Source: a virus. From it: DNA of 31,157 nucleotides. The first letter of the stretch is position 1; each line of letters opens with the position of its first letter. Of the stretch, positions 1 to 6,394 are shown piece by piece. The position numbers and the translations under genes are program-made. The stretch lies in the IMG/VR virus record IMGVR_UViG_3300042567_001012, positions 1-31,157 of that record; one strand, 5' to 3'. The notes below the pieces were generated by a model that was not told where the DNA came from, did no database searches, and worked only from the letters and a program-made list of their open reading frames with translations.

Positions 1-567
1 TTTAAGTAGATTTCTCATTTGAAAACTATACAAAACAGCGAAAGAAGAATAAAGTGAAACACCTTCGGCAAAAGCAGAAAATATAGCTAAAGATTTTGCT
101 ACATCTCTTCTTGCTTTTGATGAAGTTCTTAAATCTTCAGGTGTCCAATCTGCTTCAGTTGAAAGTAGAAATTCAAATTTATTTGCAATTGTAGGTTCAT
201 GCATAAATCCTTTGAAGTCTTCTAAACCTAGGGTTTCGTTTAAGTATGAATATGCAGTTGCATGTATAGTTTCTTGAGATCCAAATAACATAGCCATTTG
301 CTTAATCTCATGTTTCGGAAACCATTTAGTTACCATTCCAGTCCAATAATCAGAAACGGCACATTCTGTTTGTGCAAATCCAAGTAAGATATTTCCTACT
401 AGATTTTTTTCTGATATGGATAAATTTTCTTTCCAATCTTTTACATCACCTTGCATAGATATTTCTGTATGCAACCAAAAAGCTTGTGCTTGTTTTAACC
501 ATCCTTCAGTGTAGTATTCTGGATATTCAAAAGGTTTGTATTCTATTCTTTCATCAAAAAGTCCCAT
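1..567 (-). CDS. nrdB: Ribonucleotide reductase small (beta) subunit, class I, 3' end cut by window
   Basis: This is the radical-generating subunit of aerobic ribonucleotide reductase, which with NrdA makes deoxynucleotides for phage replication. The first 189 residues are visible and the frame is still open at base 1. E35 (in WLHTEISMQGD), E99 and H102 (in SQETIHATAY) and E168 (in FAEGVSLYSSF) fit the first four di-iron ligands. Y106 sits seven residues after E99, as the radical tyrosine does in E. coli NrdB (E115/Y122). The last Glu/His ligand pair lies beyond the window. The ATG at 567 follows an A-rich leader with no Shine-Dalgarno and is 7 nt after the polymerase-fragment stop. nrdA is not in the window. 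The family is clear; the subclass is not settled by this fragment. Confidence 0.93.
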   Translation of the reverse strand, partial: MGLFDERIEYKPFEYPEYYTEGWLKQAQAFWLHTEISMQGDVKDWKENLSISEKNLVGNILLGFAQTECAVSDYWTGMVTKWFPKHEIKQMAMLFGSQETIHATAYSYLNETLGLEDFKGFMHEPTIANKFEFLLSTEADWTPEDLRTSSKARRDVAKSLAIFSAFAEGVSLYSSFAVLYSFQMRNLLK

Positions 568-574
568 GTATTTT

Positions 575-1954
575 TTATTTTTTTGCTAATAATCGTTCGA
601 TATCTAAGTGTCGATTCTTGAACTTTTTACGTTTTGTATATAGATCCGTTAGAATTTCTTTCAATACGGAAGTATCTTTGTTATCATAAATAGCACCTGT
701 TACAGAAACGATATAATTTTCATCATTTCTATATTTTTCCAATGTCGCTGTATCTTGAGTTTTCGTTATAAATGATTCAGGTGATATGTTATATTGTCTC
801 ATTACGGATGGATATAGGGAAGCATAATCGAAGCATGTTGCAGCTCTGAATATCCCAACTTCCGGTTCTTTAACATAAGCACCTTCATAAACACCTCTAA
901 CTGAATCTCCTCGTTCGTCTGCTATAACTAATTTTCTATCATAATATCCTTTCCAAAGGAGAGCTTCAGTAAGATTAACGGCTGAAGATGCTCGGTATAT
1001 GGACAAATTACAGAGACAAGACATTGTAAGAATCGCATTAATTGTTTTGAGTTTTTTATGTATTAAACAAACTATCGCAGCATCAATAGCATTGTAAAGT
1101 ACATATTTGTCATAATCATTTTCGTATAGTTCTTGCAGAGTTCCTTCATATTTTAATTTAGTTACTCCAAGAACAGCATTTCCTACGAAATCTAAAGTGT
1201 TGTTTTCTTTAATTGCAACTGTTCGGTCCCATCGACGATAAACATCTAAATAATCGATAATTCCAACGTGAGTTGGGATATTATCTTTACCGTAGATTTT
1301 CTTAGATGGTGAACATCTAGAAACGTCGATACCTATTTTCTTGCATCTATTATATATGTATTTCCAGTCGAATCCAATAAAGTTCCAACCAATCATTAAA
1401 CTGAAATTTGGAATGAATTTATTTATGAAAGTATACATCATGTTATATTCATCCTCGAAACAAATATATTTGAAATTCCATTCGCCATATTCTTTTAGAT
1501 ATTCTCGATGTTTATCGAATATCATCTTTTCTTGTTCTTTAGAAATAGGTTTCCACCCTAAAACAACAGTTGCATTAGCTTCAGTTGCAATAGCAATAGT
1601 TGTTATTCTTTCTCGAGCAATTTCGGGAACAGGGAATGAATCAATGACTTCAGTTTCAATATCTATTGATTGAATTTTTGGAAAGTTAAGTGCTGTGATT
1701 TCAGCCTTTTCATCTTCTGGCAGAGTATCGATAAATTCATATATAGAGAATTTATTGAATCGTGGAGAATTTTGTTTCTTTACAGATCTACCATTCCAAT
1801 TTTTGAATTCTGGATCTCTACGAGGATCTGAATCCGAGCAAACTTTCCAATTTGGACAATTATCTAATCGATAATCTTTAATTTTTATCTTTCCTTCCTT
1901 ATCGAAATAAGAAATAATTACTTGATTTTCGTTGTTTTCAACTTCTAGGATCAT
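575..1954 (-). CDS. 43: Family B DNA polymerase, N-terminal part only (exonuclease plus palm motif A); probable split gp43
   Basis: This 459-residue protein is the N-terminal half of a T4/RB69-type replicative polymerase. The proofreading exonuclease motifs are intact: Exo I D98-I-E100, Exo II N191-FIG-F195-D196 and Exo III Y287-NAI-D291. Polymerase motif A is present as D376-YASLYPSVM. The protein then ends at residue 459 in a basic helix (TKRKKFKNRHLDIERLLAKK), where the fingers domain begins. Motif B (K-x-x-x-N-S-x-Y-G) and the catalytic DTD of motif C are missing, and no other gene in the window has them. T4 gp43 is about 900 residues. The ATG at 1954 lies just after the stop of the preceding gene. 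I infer a split enzyme whose C-terminal half is encoded outside the window. A truncated remnant is the alternative, but the intact exonuclease and motif A argue against decay. Confidence 0.93.
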   Translation of the reverse strand: MILEVENNENQVIISYFDKEGKIKIKDYRLDNCPNWKVCSDSDPRRDPEFKNWNGRSVKKQNSPRFNKFSIYEFIDTLPEDEKAEITALNFPKIQSIDIETEVIDSFPVPEIARERITTIAIATEANATVVLGWKPISKEQEKMIFDKHREYLKEYGEWNFKYICFEDEYNMMYTFINKFIPNFSLMIGWNFIGFDWKYIYNRCKKIGIDVSRCSPSKKIYGKDNIPTHVGIIDYLDVYRRWDRTVAIKENNTLDFVGNAVLGVTKLKYEGTLQELYENDYDKYVLYNAIDAAIVCLIHKKLKTINAILTMSCLCNLSIYRASSAVNLTEALLWKGYYDRKLVIADERGDSVRGVYEGAYVKEPEVGIFRAATCFDYASLYPSVMRQYNISPESFITKTQDTATLEKYRNDENYIVSVTGAIYDNKDTSVLKEILTDLYTKRKKFKNRHLDIERLLAKK

Positions 1955-1957
1955 TTA

Positions 1958-2167
1958 TTAAAATTTAGGTATGAATTCTTTATTTATATGACCACATGAT
2001 TTACATTGGAATGTTGGTATTGGAATGTATGTATCATTCGCAGCACCTGTTAGAAGTCGAGAAGCTTTACGAATAAACGTAATTTCTTCAAATTTTTCTT
2101 CTTTACACATTTCGCATTGAACAGCAGTAGTGTCTTTAGGATTTAATCCTTTTGGTTGTAAGTCCAT
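1958..2167 (-). CDS. Small zinc-ribbon protein
   Basis: This 69-residue protein has two knuckles, C18-x2-C21 and C55-x2-C58 (QCKSCGH), separated by 33 residues, as in a rubredoxin-like or zinc-ribbon fold. The linker, RKASRLLTGAANDTYIPIPT, is unusually specific and is probably the functional surface. It starts directly after the stop of the 54-residue gene and ends 3 nt before the polymerase-fragment start, so it is likely co-translated with replication genes. A role as a transcription or replication accessory factor would fit its size and position, but nothing in the sequence identifies a partner. The zinc-binding call is firm; the function is unknown. Confidence 0.8.
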   Translation of the reverse strand: MDLQPKGLNPKDTTAVQCEMCKEEKFEEITFIRKASRLLTGAANDTYIPIPTFQCKSCGHINKEFIPKF

Positions 2168-2332
2168 TTATTTTAGTTTTTTTAGTTCCATTAGAGTTAA
2201 TTCCAAAGTTGTGATTATAGAATACATCGGATTAGTTGGTTTGTTTGCATATTCTGCCTTTGCTAGGAGAATAGAAGCCCAAAGATTTCCTTCGATTGCA
2301 TCTAAATTGTTTTCTTCTTTTTTCTTTGCCAT
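2168..2332 (-). CDS. Small hypothetical protein (54 aa)
   Basis: This short gene fills the space between dUTPase and the zinc-ribbon gene. The ATG is at 2332, 4 nt after the dUTPase stop, and the TAA (2168-2170) abuts the next ATG at 2167. The product begins MAKKKEENNLDAIEGNLWAS, is predicted to be mostly helical and ends in a Lys/Leu-rich segment (LMELKKLK). The exact fit between two real genes, with the tight spacing seen elsewhere in this genome, is the main evidence. I do not recognise a family. Confidence 0.75.
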   Translation of the reverse strand: MAKKKEENNLDAIEGNLWASILLAKAEYANKPTNPMYSIITTLELTLMELKKLK

Positions 2333-2336
2333 AATT

Positions 2337-2828
2337 TTATTTTAGTCCAGTTGAACCAAATCCACCTTCACCTCTTTGAGATTCTTCAGGGAATAATTCT
2401 TCAAGTGTTTGTACTTCAATAGGATCAACGTAATTTACAGGAACAATAATGAATTGCATTAACTTTTCACCTGGAATAATGTCTACATATCCTGGATCCG
2501 AAGAATAAGCTGTTTCACCAAATGATTCAATAGGTTGATTTATATTTATTATATGTAAATGTAGTTCGCCTTGATAATCTTCGTCAACTACACAAGCACC
2601 AACGATAACTCCTTTTTTAGTAGCTACTCCTGATTTATTAAAAGCAATAAGTGCATGGCCGTTAGGAACTTTTAGTTTCACACCTGCAGGAATAAGAAGA
2701 CTTCCACCAGGTCTTAAGTGATAGGGTTCACCATTGTTCCATTCATTAGGAATGAAGAAATCTATTCCTGCTGAATGTGGTGTACCTCTAGAAGGAGACT
2801 TAACATCTCGAATTTTGATATACTTCAT
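2337..2828 (-). CDS. dut: dUTP diphosphatase (trimeric dUTPase)
   Basis: This enzyme hydrolyses dUTP to dUMP and diphosphate, keeping uracil out of DNA and supplying dUMP for dTMP synthesis. All five motifs of the trimeric family are present: I (A20-GIDFF), II (N64-KSG), III (GVIVGACVVDEDYQGEL, with the expected catalytic Asp at D82), IV (PGEKLMQFIIVPV, 119-131) and V (RGEGGFGSTG, 152-161). At 163 residues it is slightly longer than bacterial enzymes, because of an insertion of about 15 residues between motifs III and IV. Motif II reads NKSG rather than the usual PRSG. It follows a terminator and leads the stretch that ends in the polymerase fragment and nrdB, a nucleotide-metabolism and replication group. 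Confidence 0.95.
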   Translation of the reverse strand: MKYIKIRDVKSPSRGTPHSAGIDFFIPNEWNNGEPYHLRPGGSLLIPAGVKLKVPNGHALIAFNKSGVATKKGVIVGACVVDEDYQGELHLHIININQPIESFGETAYSSDPGYVDIIPGEKLMQFIIVPVNYVDPIEVQTLEELFPEESQRGEGGFGSTGLK

Positions 2829-2878
2829 GTTTTTTTATTTTATTATGAAGGTTCGAGTTGAATGGGATCAATACTAGA

Positions 2879-2907
2879 CAACAAAAGTCCATCTAAAATG
2901 GACCTTT
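2879..2907 (-). terminator. Intrinsic terminator after the small membrane-protein gene
   Basis: Read on the minus strand, AAAGGUCCAU and AUGGACUUUU pair across a five-base UUUAG loop, with one G-U wobble. The stem runs into UUUUGUUGU. It lies 26 nt past the membrane-protein stop and about 50 nt before the dUTPase start. It therefore separates the 3145-14081 gene run from the dut-nrdB run. The U-tract is interrupted, so termination may be partial. Confidence 0.6.
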
Positions 2908-2932
2908 GCAAAATATGTTAAGAGTTATTTTA

Positions 2933-3145
2933 TTATGATTTTGCACGTTTCGACAACAAAAAATACAGCCCAAAGAGCAATCCCGATACGCCATAAAAAA
3001 TTGCATCCGTAATCCAATATGATCCCGTCCACGTCATCACCAGATGGAATAGGGCATCGAACCCAAGAGGGTTGAAGAATGTTGCTAAAACAAGAACAAG
3101 AGTTCTTAGTTTTTTGCCTTGCTGATTTCTGTTTTTCAGGGTCAC
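2933..3145 (-). CDS. Small membrane protein, two predicted transmembrane helices
   Basis: The product is 70 residues: a basic N-terminus (MTLKNRNQQGKK), a first hydrophobic stretch at about 13-37 (LRTLVLVLATFFNPLGFDAL), a short polar turn, a second hydrophobic stretch at about 47-64, and a basic tail (SKRAKS). The start is a GTG at 3145; no ATG exists in this frame before the upstream stop. The competing frame, which has an ATG at 3152, gives a Cys/Pro-rich product without a plausible fold, so I prefer the GTG frame. A terminator follows. Small two-helix phage proteins can be holins, superinfection-exclusion factors or membrane anchors; nothing here decides which. Confidence 0.6.
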   Translation of the reverse strand: MTLKNRNQQGKKLRTLVLVLATFFNPLGFDALFHLVMTWTGSYWITDAIFYGVSGLLFGLYFLLSKRAKS

Positions 3146-3179
3146 CGTCCATAGTTGTAAGTTTATTAGTTCGGCAAAC

Positions 3180-3452
3180 CTAAAAGGCCGATCTTAGGTC
3201 TTCACTACCTTTGATAAAATCTTTAAATCTTACAAAGGAGGATTTCTTCTTTTTCTGTGGTTGTCCTTTAGACAACGTATAAGGGATATCTCCAGATCCA
3301 GTCTCTTGAGTGACATAGTCATTCTGAGTTCCTGGATTTCCTGGCATTGAAGGAGCACCCATTCCACTAACTGAACTAACAGTTGCTGCAGCAGAATTTT
3401 CTTTTATGAAATCTTCATATGAGGACATAGGTGTATGTTTTCTTTTTGGCAT
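3180..3452 (-). CDS. Candidate capsid-targeted small protein with basic tail (90 aa)
   Basis: I do not recognise a domain. Near the N-terminus is SSYEDFIKE followed by NSAAA, which fits the T4 capsid targeting pattern with predicted cleavage after E18 (I-K-E). If M9 is the start (3428), the sequence MSSYEDFIKE is exactly the length of the T4 signal. I keep the ATG at 3452, 4 nt after the upstream stop. The middle is low-complexity (Gly, Ser, Pro, Met). The C-terminus is strongly basic (QKKKKSSFVRFKDFIKGSED) and repeats the motif in diverged form (FKDFIKG). Such a basic tail could bind packaged DNA. It is the last of four neighbouring candidates of this type. Confidence 0.7.
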   Translation of the reverse strand: MPKRKHTPMSSYEDFIKENSAAATVSSVSGMGAPSMPGNPGTQNDYVTQETGSGDIPYTLSKGQPQKKKKSSFVRFKDFIKGSEDLRSAF

Positions 3453-3456
3453 CTTA

Positions 3457-3789
3457 TTAGATGTAATTTTGAGATACCATTGCGTCGATAACTCGTCCGC
3501 TAATGGATTTGTATTTTTTAAGATATTGTTTTGCTACATCTCTAAGTTCTTCACATTGTCTAGATTGACCGAAAGGAGAACGTGTATTAGGATCTTCAGA
3601 TTCAGTATCCCACCACATTACAACTTCGTCATAAAGTTCATCTAACTCCTTTTCGTTTTTAGCAATTTTCTTTGAGAAATCTTCTTCTCCAACTGGAGTT
3701 CCTTTTTCATATTGTTTCCAATAAGCTATATCTCCTGCTTCATTGATTTTTGATTCATTAATGAATTCACTGAATGATTTAATTTTCAT
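3457..3789 (-). CDS. Candidate capsid-targeted internal protein (110 aa)
   Basis: The N-terminus, MKIKSFSEFINE-SKINE-AGD, has two consecutive matches to the gp21-type cleavage rule (L/I)-x-E followed by a small residue: I-N-E12|S13 and I-N-E17|A18. The first is preceded by the SFSEFINE signal. The remaining ~93 residues are charged and probably helical, with an acidic centre and an aromatic patch (YDEVVMWWDTES). No known domain is visible. It lies 8 nt after the preceding gene and 4 nt before the next, within a cluster of proteins sharing the signal. The gene is well supported by length and context; the packaging role is inference. Confidence 0.75.
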   Translation of the reverse strand: MKIKSFSEFINESKINEAGDIAYWKQYEKGTPVGEEDFSKKIAKNEKELDELYDEVVMWWDTESEDPNTRSPFGQSRQCEELRDVAKQYLKKYKSISGRVIDAMVSQNYI

Positions 3790-3797
3790 ATCTCGTT

Positions 3798-4064
3798 TTA
3801 TTTAATTTGAAATTCTGTATCACCAGAGAATTGAGCTCCAATGAGTTTTATATTTTTAGCTTCAAAACCTTCTTTCTTAAGAATCTCTTCAAGGACTTCT
3901 GGATATTTAAGAGCAAGACCTACACATTTGAAAACCTCTGAAGACTTTGTATATTCAACAACAGTTCTTAGTTTTTCTGAAACTAACTTCTTAACATCCG
4001 AAACCTTAGAATCATCTAAAGCTTCGGTTATTAAGTATTGTTCGTATGTAGGTAGATTTAACAT
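3798..4064 (-). CDS. Candidate capsid-targeted internal protein (88 aa)
   Basis: The N-terminus reads MLNLPTYEQYLITE-ALDD. TYEQYLITE matches the T4 capsid targeting sequence, with predicted cleavage at I-T-E14|A15. The mature part would be a compact alpha/beta domain of about 74 residues: two or three helices (VSDVKKLVSEKLRTVVEYTK and KYPEVLEEILKKEGF), then a strand pair (KNIKLIGAQF, TEFQIK). The fold is not recognised. The ATG at 4064 is one base after the upstream TAA, the tight TAA-N-ATG coupling common in this genome. Confidence 0.75.
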   Translation of the reverse strand: MLNLPTYEQYLITEALDDSKVSDVKKLVSEKLRTVVEYTKSSEVFKCVGLALKYPEVLEEILKKEGFEAKNIKLIGAQFSGDTEFQIK

Positions 4065-4065
4065 T

Positions 4066-4923
4066 TTAGTATTCTGTATCTTCTAGAGATAAATTCTTAT
4101 TTGCCCATTCGATTAAAGCTTTCTCCTGATTTATAGGATAAACAACGATTTGGAAATCTGAATAATCATCACCATCTTCATATGTAATAAGATCGATATT
4201 AGCATCAGCAATATGCCAATGGTAAGCAGGTCTTCTTTGATTAGATGAATGCCATGGAGAATTAAAACTTAATTCGGAAACTAATAAAACATTTTTATCT
4301 CCATCTTCTCTTCTTTTTTGAAATCCTATAAAAAGGGCAAGAACAAAATCGTATGCATTACTTTCTGAATCAATTATCATCAATTTATTTTCAGGAGTTT
4401 TAAGTGTTTTAGATAATGTAGTATACAATGTATTAAGTAATTTCATATCACAAACATCTTCACCTACTGATTTATTATCACTTTCGATCATTTTTATTCT
4501 GTTTGTAATAGTTGTAGCACCATCTTTAATATCAGCTGGATTTACAATTTTCCCTTCATTTAATCTGATATTTTTGAAAAGACCTACACATTCATTTAAC
4601 GATTGTTTTTGTGTAGTCTTACCAATCATTTCTAGAACACGTTTACCGTATTTAGAAAGAGTAATAACTTTTTGTCCTCTATTTTCGAAAGACTCGAAGT
4701 ATCTTTGATTTCTTCCGAACCATTTTTTATCATCAAAAGATTTTCCTGTCTCCTCATTCATTTTAGATAAGAAATTTTTCATTTCTTCCTCAGTAACAAA
4801 ACGTTTCCCTACAAAACCAATAACCTTGTTTCTTACGGGTGCTTTTTCGTTTACTTTAATTTTTGAGTACTGACCGTACTGTCTTTTGATTTGGGTTCTA
4901 CCTTCGTTAAGATTTTCTTCCAT
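4066..4923 (-). CDS. Hypothetical protein with three L-N-E processing-type sites (285 aa)
   Basis: I do not recognise a family. Three sites fit the T4 prohead-protease rule: L5-N-E7|G8, L109-N-E111|C112 and L121-N-E123|G124. Cutting at these would divide the protein into an N-terminal basic part (about 8-111) and a C-terminal domain (about 124-285). The C-terminal domain has hydrophobic strands (KLMIIDSES, VLLVSELSF, FQIVVYPI) and a His/Trp-rich loop (YHWHIADANIDLI), suggesting an alpha/beta fold. It lacks the aromatic-E-F signal but directly precedes three genes that have it. The ATG at 4923 follows an A-rich leader. It may be a structural or ejected protein; this rests on the site pattern and position only. 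Confidence 0.75.
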   Translation of the reverse strand: MEENLNEGRTQIKRQYGQYSKIKVNEKAPVRNKVIGFVGKRFVTEEEMKNFLSKMNEETGKSFDDKKWFGRNQRYFESFENRGQKVITLSKYGKRVLEMIGKTTQKQSLNECVGLFKNIRLNEGKIVNPADIKDGATTITNRIKMIESDNKSVGEDVCDMKLLNTLYTTLSKTLKTPENKLMIIDSESNAYDFVLALFIGFQKRREDGDKNVLLVSELSFNSPWHSSNQRRPAYHWHIADANIDLITYEDGDDYSDFQIVVYPINQEKALIEWANKNLSLEDTEY

Positions 4924-4954
4924 TTTTAGTTTTTTTTGTTTGTTTTTCTATATA

Positions 4955-6181
4955 TCAAAGTTTGACTCTTCTTGAATCATCCGTCTTTTTAGAGAAGAAT
5001 TCTTCATATGTAGGGAATGAATTAGATTCTCCTACCTTTTTAGTTTCTAAAACTTTATCTTTAATTTTCTTAGCTAGATCTATTGTATCATCAATAAGCA
5101 TTTGAGTTACAGTTCCACTCGGTTTCTTCTTCGGCTTAGAGAAAGAACTCATAAGAATTTTGAAGATATGCTTGTTGATTGTAGATTCTTTAATTAGATC
5201 TCTAACTTTTTGATCTTTAATGAATCCTGTATTAAGATCAAATTCAGGAACCGATGCAAAAGAAAGAGGATCTATTTCGATTCCATTGTACTTATAGCCA
5301 TATTTCTTCATGTATTGTGAAAAAATCTGACAAACAAGTTCTAAATATCTAGCATCTTCACCTTCTTCTTTAAGACCGTATTTTTGAAGTCCTGTTACTT
5401 TGATGTATTCAACTAGATCAGAAAGAATAATCCCGTAAAGATCTTGTGGTTCTCTTTCTTCGTCATTAGATCTGTTGATTTGTGTAATTACAGGATCTAT
5501 TACTTTTGAATGAAAAACTTCGCTTGTATCATCAGATATAAATTTGAAGATAATTGAATCGATTGGTTTTTCTATATCGTTTTTAAGAGCTGTAGCTTCA
5601 ATCTCAGGATTAAGAATTGATATGATATATTTAGTGAACGAATCCGTAGAGAATCTTTTTATTAACTCATCTTCGGGAGTTCTAAGATATTCTAAGATTC
5701 TTGTTTTTTGTGATTTATCTAACTTACCATACCAAATAACAGGAGGTTTTTCTACTCGTAGAAGATCTGATATTCCATTAAGAATTGTTACATCATCTAT
5801 GATTTTACCTGAAGGGTTTTTGATATCTGTTAAAACAAGACCGTTTAGCGGAATCTTATCATAAACGATATTAGCTGGTTTTGTGTTATGAAAATAACGA
5901 AGTCCGAATTTGAATCCTATAGGAAGTTTTATCATATCTTCTTTAGGAAGAGATTCGATAAATTTAATGGGACCTTCATAAAGTGAAGACATTGTTCTAT
6001 CAATAGATGTTATAGGTCCATCTTTTTTGAAGAATTTGATTCCCTGAGATCCATTGTATTCGAAACAAAATCTAGTAGCATTTAGCTTTTCACTAACAAC
6101 AACAAATCCATCTAGTAGTTTGTTGACGAAGGGCATTCCTTCTTTTAGATATACTTGTCTTAGGGATAAAATTTCTGCCAT
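4955..6181 (-). CDS. RNA/DNA ligase-like nucleotidyltransferase with altered motif I (408 aa)
   Basis: The N-terminal ~215 residues follow the plan of covalent nucleotidyltransferases (RNA/DNA ligases). Residues 31-38, EKLNATRF, stand where motif I (K-x-D-G-x-R) is expected, with K32 as the candidate nucleotidyl lysine. KKDGPITSIDR (52-62) and the stretch at 88-120 with FKFGLRYF and NIVYDKIP resemble the segments up to motif III. PIDSIIFKF (206-214) could be motif IV. The D-G of motif I is N-A here, so activity is uncertain. The C-terminal half is helical and ends with FPTYEEFFSK (389-398), close to the packaging signal of the neighbouring genes but at the wrong end. It shares base 6181 with the stop of the preceding gene. 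The ligase-superfamily assignment is by motif pattern only. Confidence 0.6.
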   Translation of the reverse strand: MAEILSLRQVYLKEGMPFVNKLLDGFVVVSEKLNATRFCFEYNGSQGIKFFKKDGPITSIDRTMSSLYEGPIKFIESLPKEDMIKLPIGFKFGLRYFHNTKPANIVYDKIPLNGLVLTDIKNPSGKIIDDVTILNGISDLLRVEKPPVIWYGKLDKSQKTRILEYLRTPEDELIKRFSTDSFTKYIISILNPEIEATALKNDIEKPIDSIIFKFISDDTSEVFHSKVIDPVITQINRSNDEEREPQDLYGIILSDLVEYIKVTGLQKYGLKEEGEDARYLELVCQIFSQYMKKYGYKYNGIEIDPLSFASVPEFDLNTGFIKDQKVRDLIKESTINKHIFKILMSSFSKPKKKPSGTVTQMLIDDTIDLAKKIKDKVLETKKVGESNSFPTYEEFFSKKTDDSRRVKL

Positions 6182-6393
6182 TACTTTCCGTTTTGAGCGT
6201 TTTTATAACTTTTCATTGTTTCCAAGAATTCGGTAAGTTGTTCTTCGTCAAGTTCGGAGGGATCTTTAGCACCATATTTAGAAAGATTTTCATTGAATAT
6301 CTTTTTGAAATTTTGTGCAGCAGTTTCACGAAGCTTATTTTCCTTAGCCTCTGTTCTTAATTTTGCAAATGTTCTGTATTTAAGCAAAGCCAT
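6181..6393 (-). CDS. Small charged helical protein (70 aa)
   Basis: The product (MALLKYRTFAKLRTEAKENK...) is almost wholly charged helix, with a basic first half and an acidic segment (DPSELDEEQLTEFLETMK). A GTG three codons upstream (6402) would overlap uvsW. I prefer the ATG at 6393, which lies just after the uvsW stop at 6395 and follows an A-rich leader. The stop overlaps the ligase-like start by one base (TAATG). The composition resembles small phage scaffold or core proteins, but I cannot assign it. It is probably co-translated with uvsW and the ligase-like gene. Confidence 0.7.
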   Translation of the reverse strand: MALLKYRTFAKLRTEAKENKLRETAAQNFKKIFNENLSKYGAKDPSELDEEQLTEFLETMKSYKNAQNGK

Positions 6394-6394
6394 T

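Noticed and set aside
1341-1673. Plus-strand open frame of 110 codons
   Set aside because: It lies opposite the exonuclease domain of the polymerase fragment, whose catalytic motifs are intact, and its translation has no recognisable features.
2925-3152. Longer overlapping frame with an ATG start (75 aa) at the small membrane-protein locus
   Set aside because: Its product is Cys/Pro-rich with no coherent helices, whereas the GTG frame gives a clean two-helix membrane protein with basic ends.
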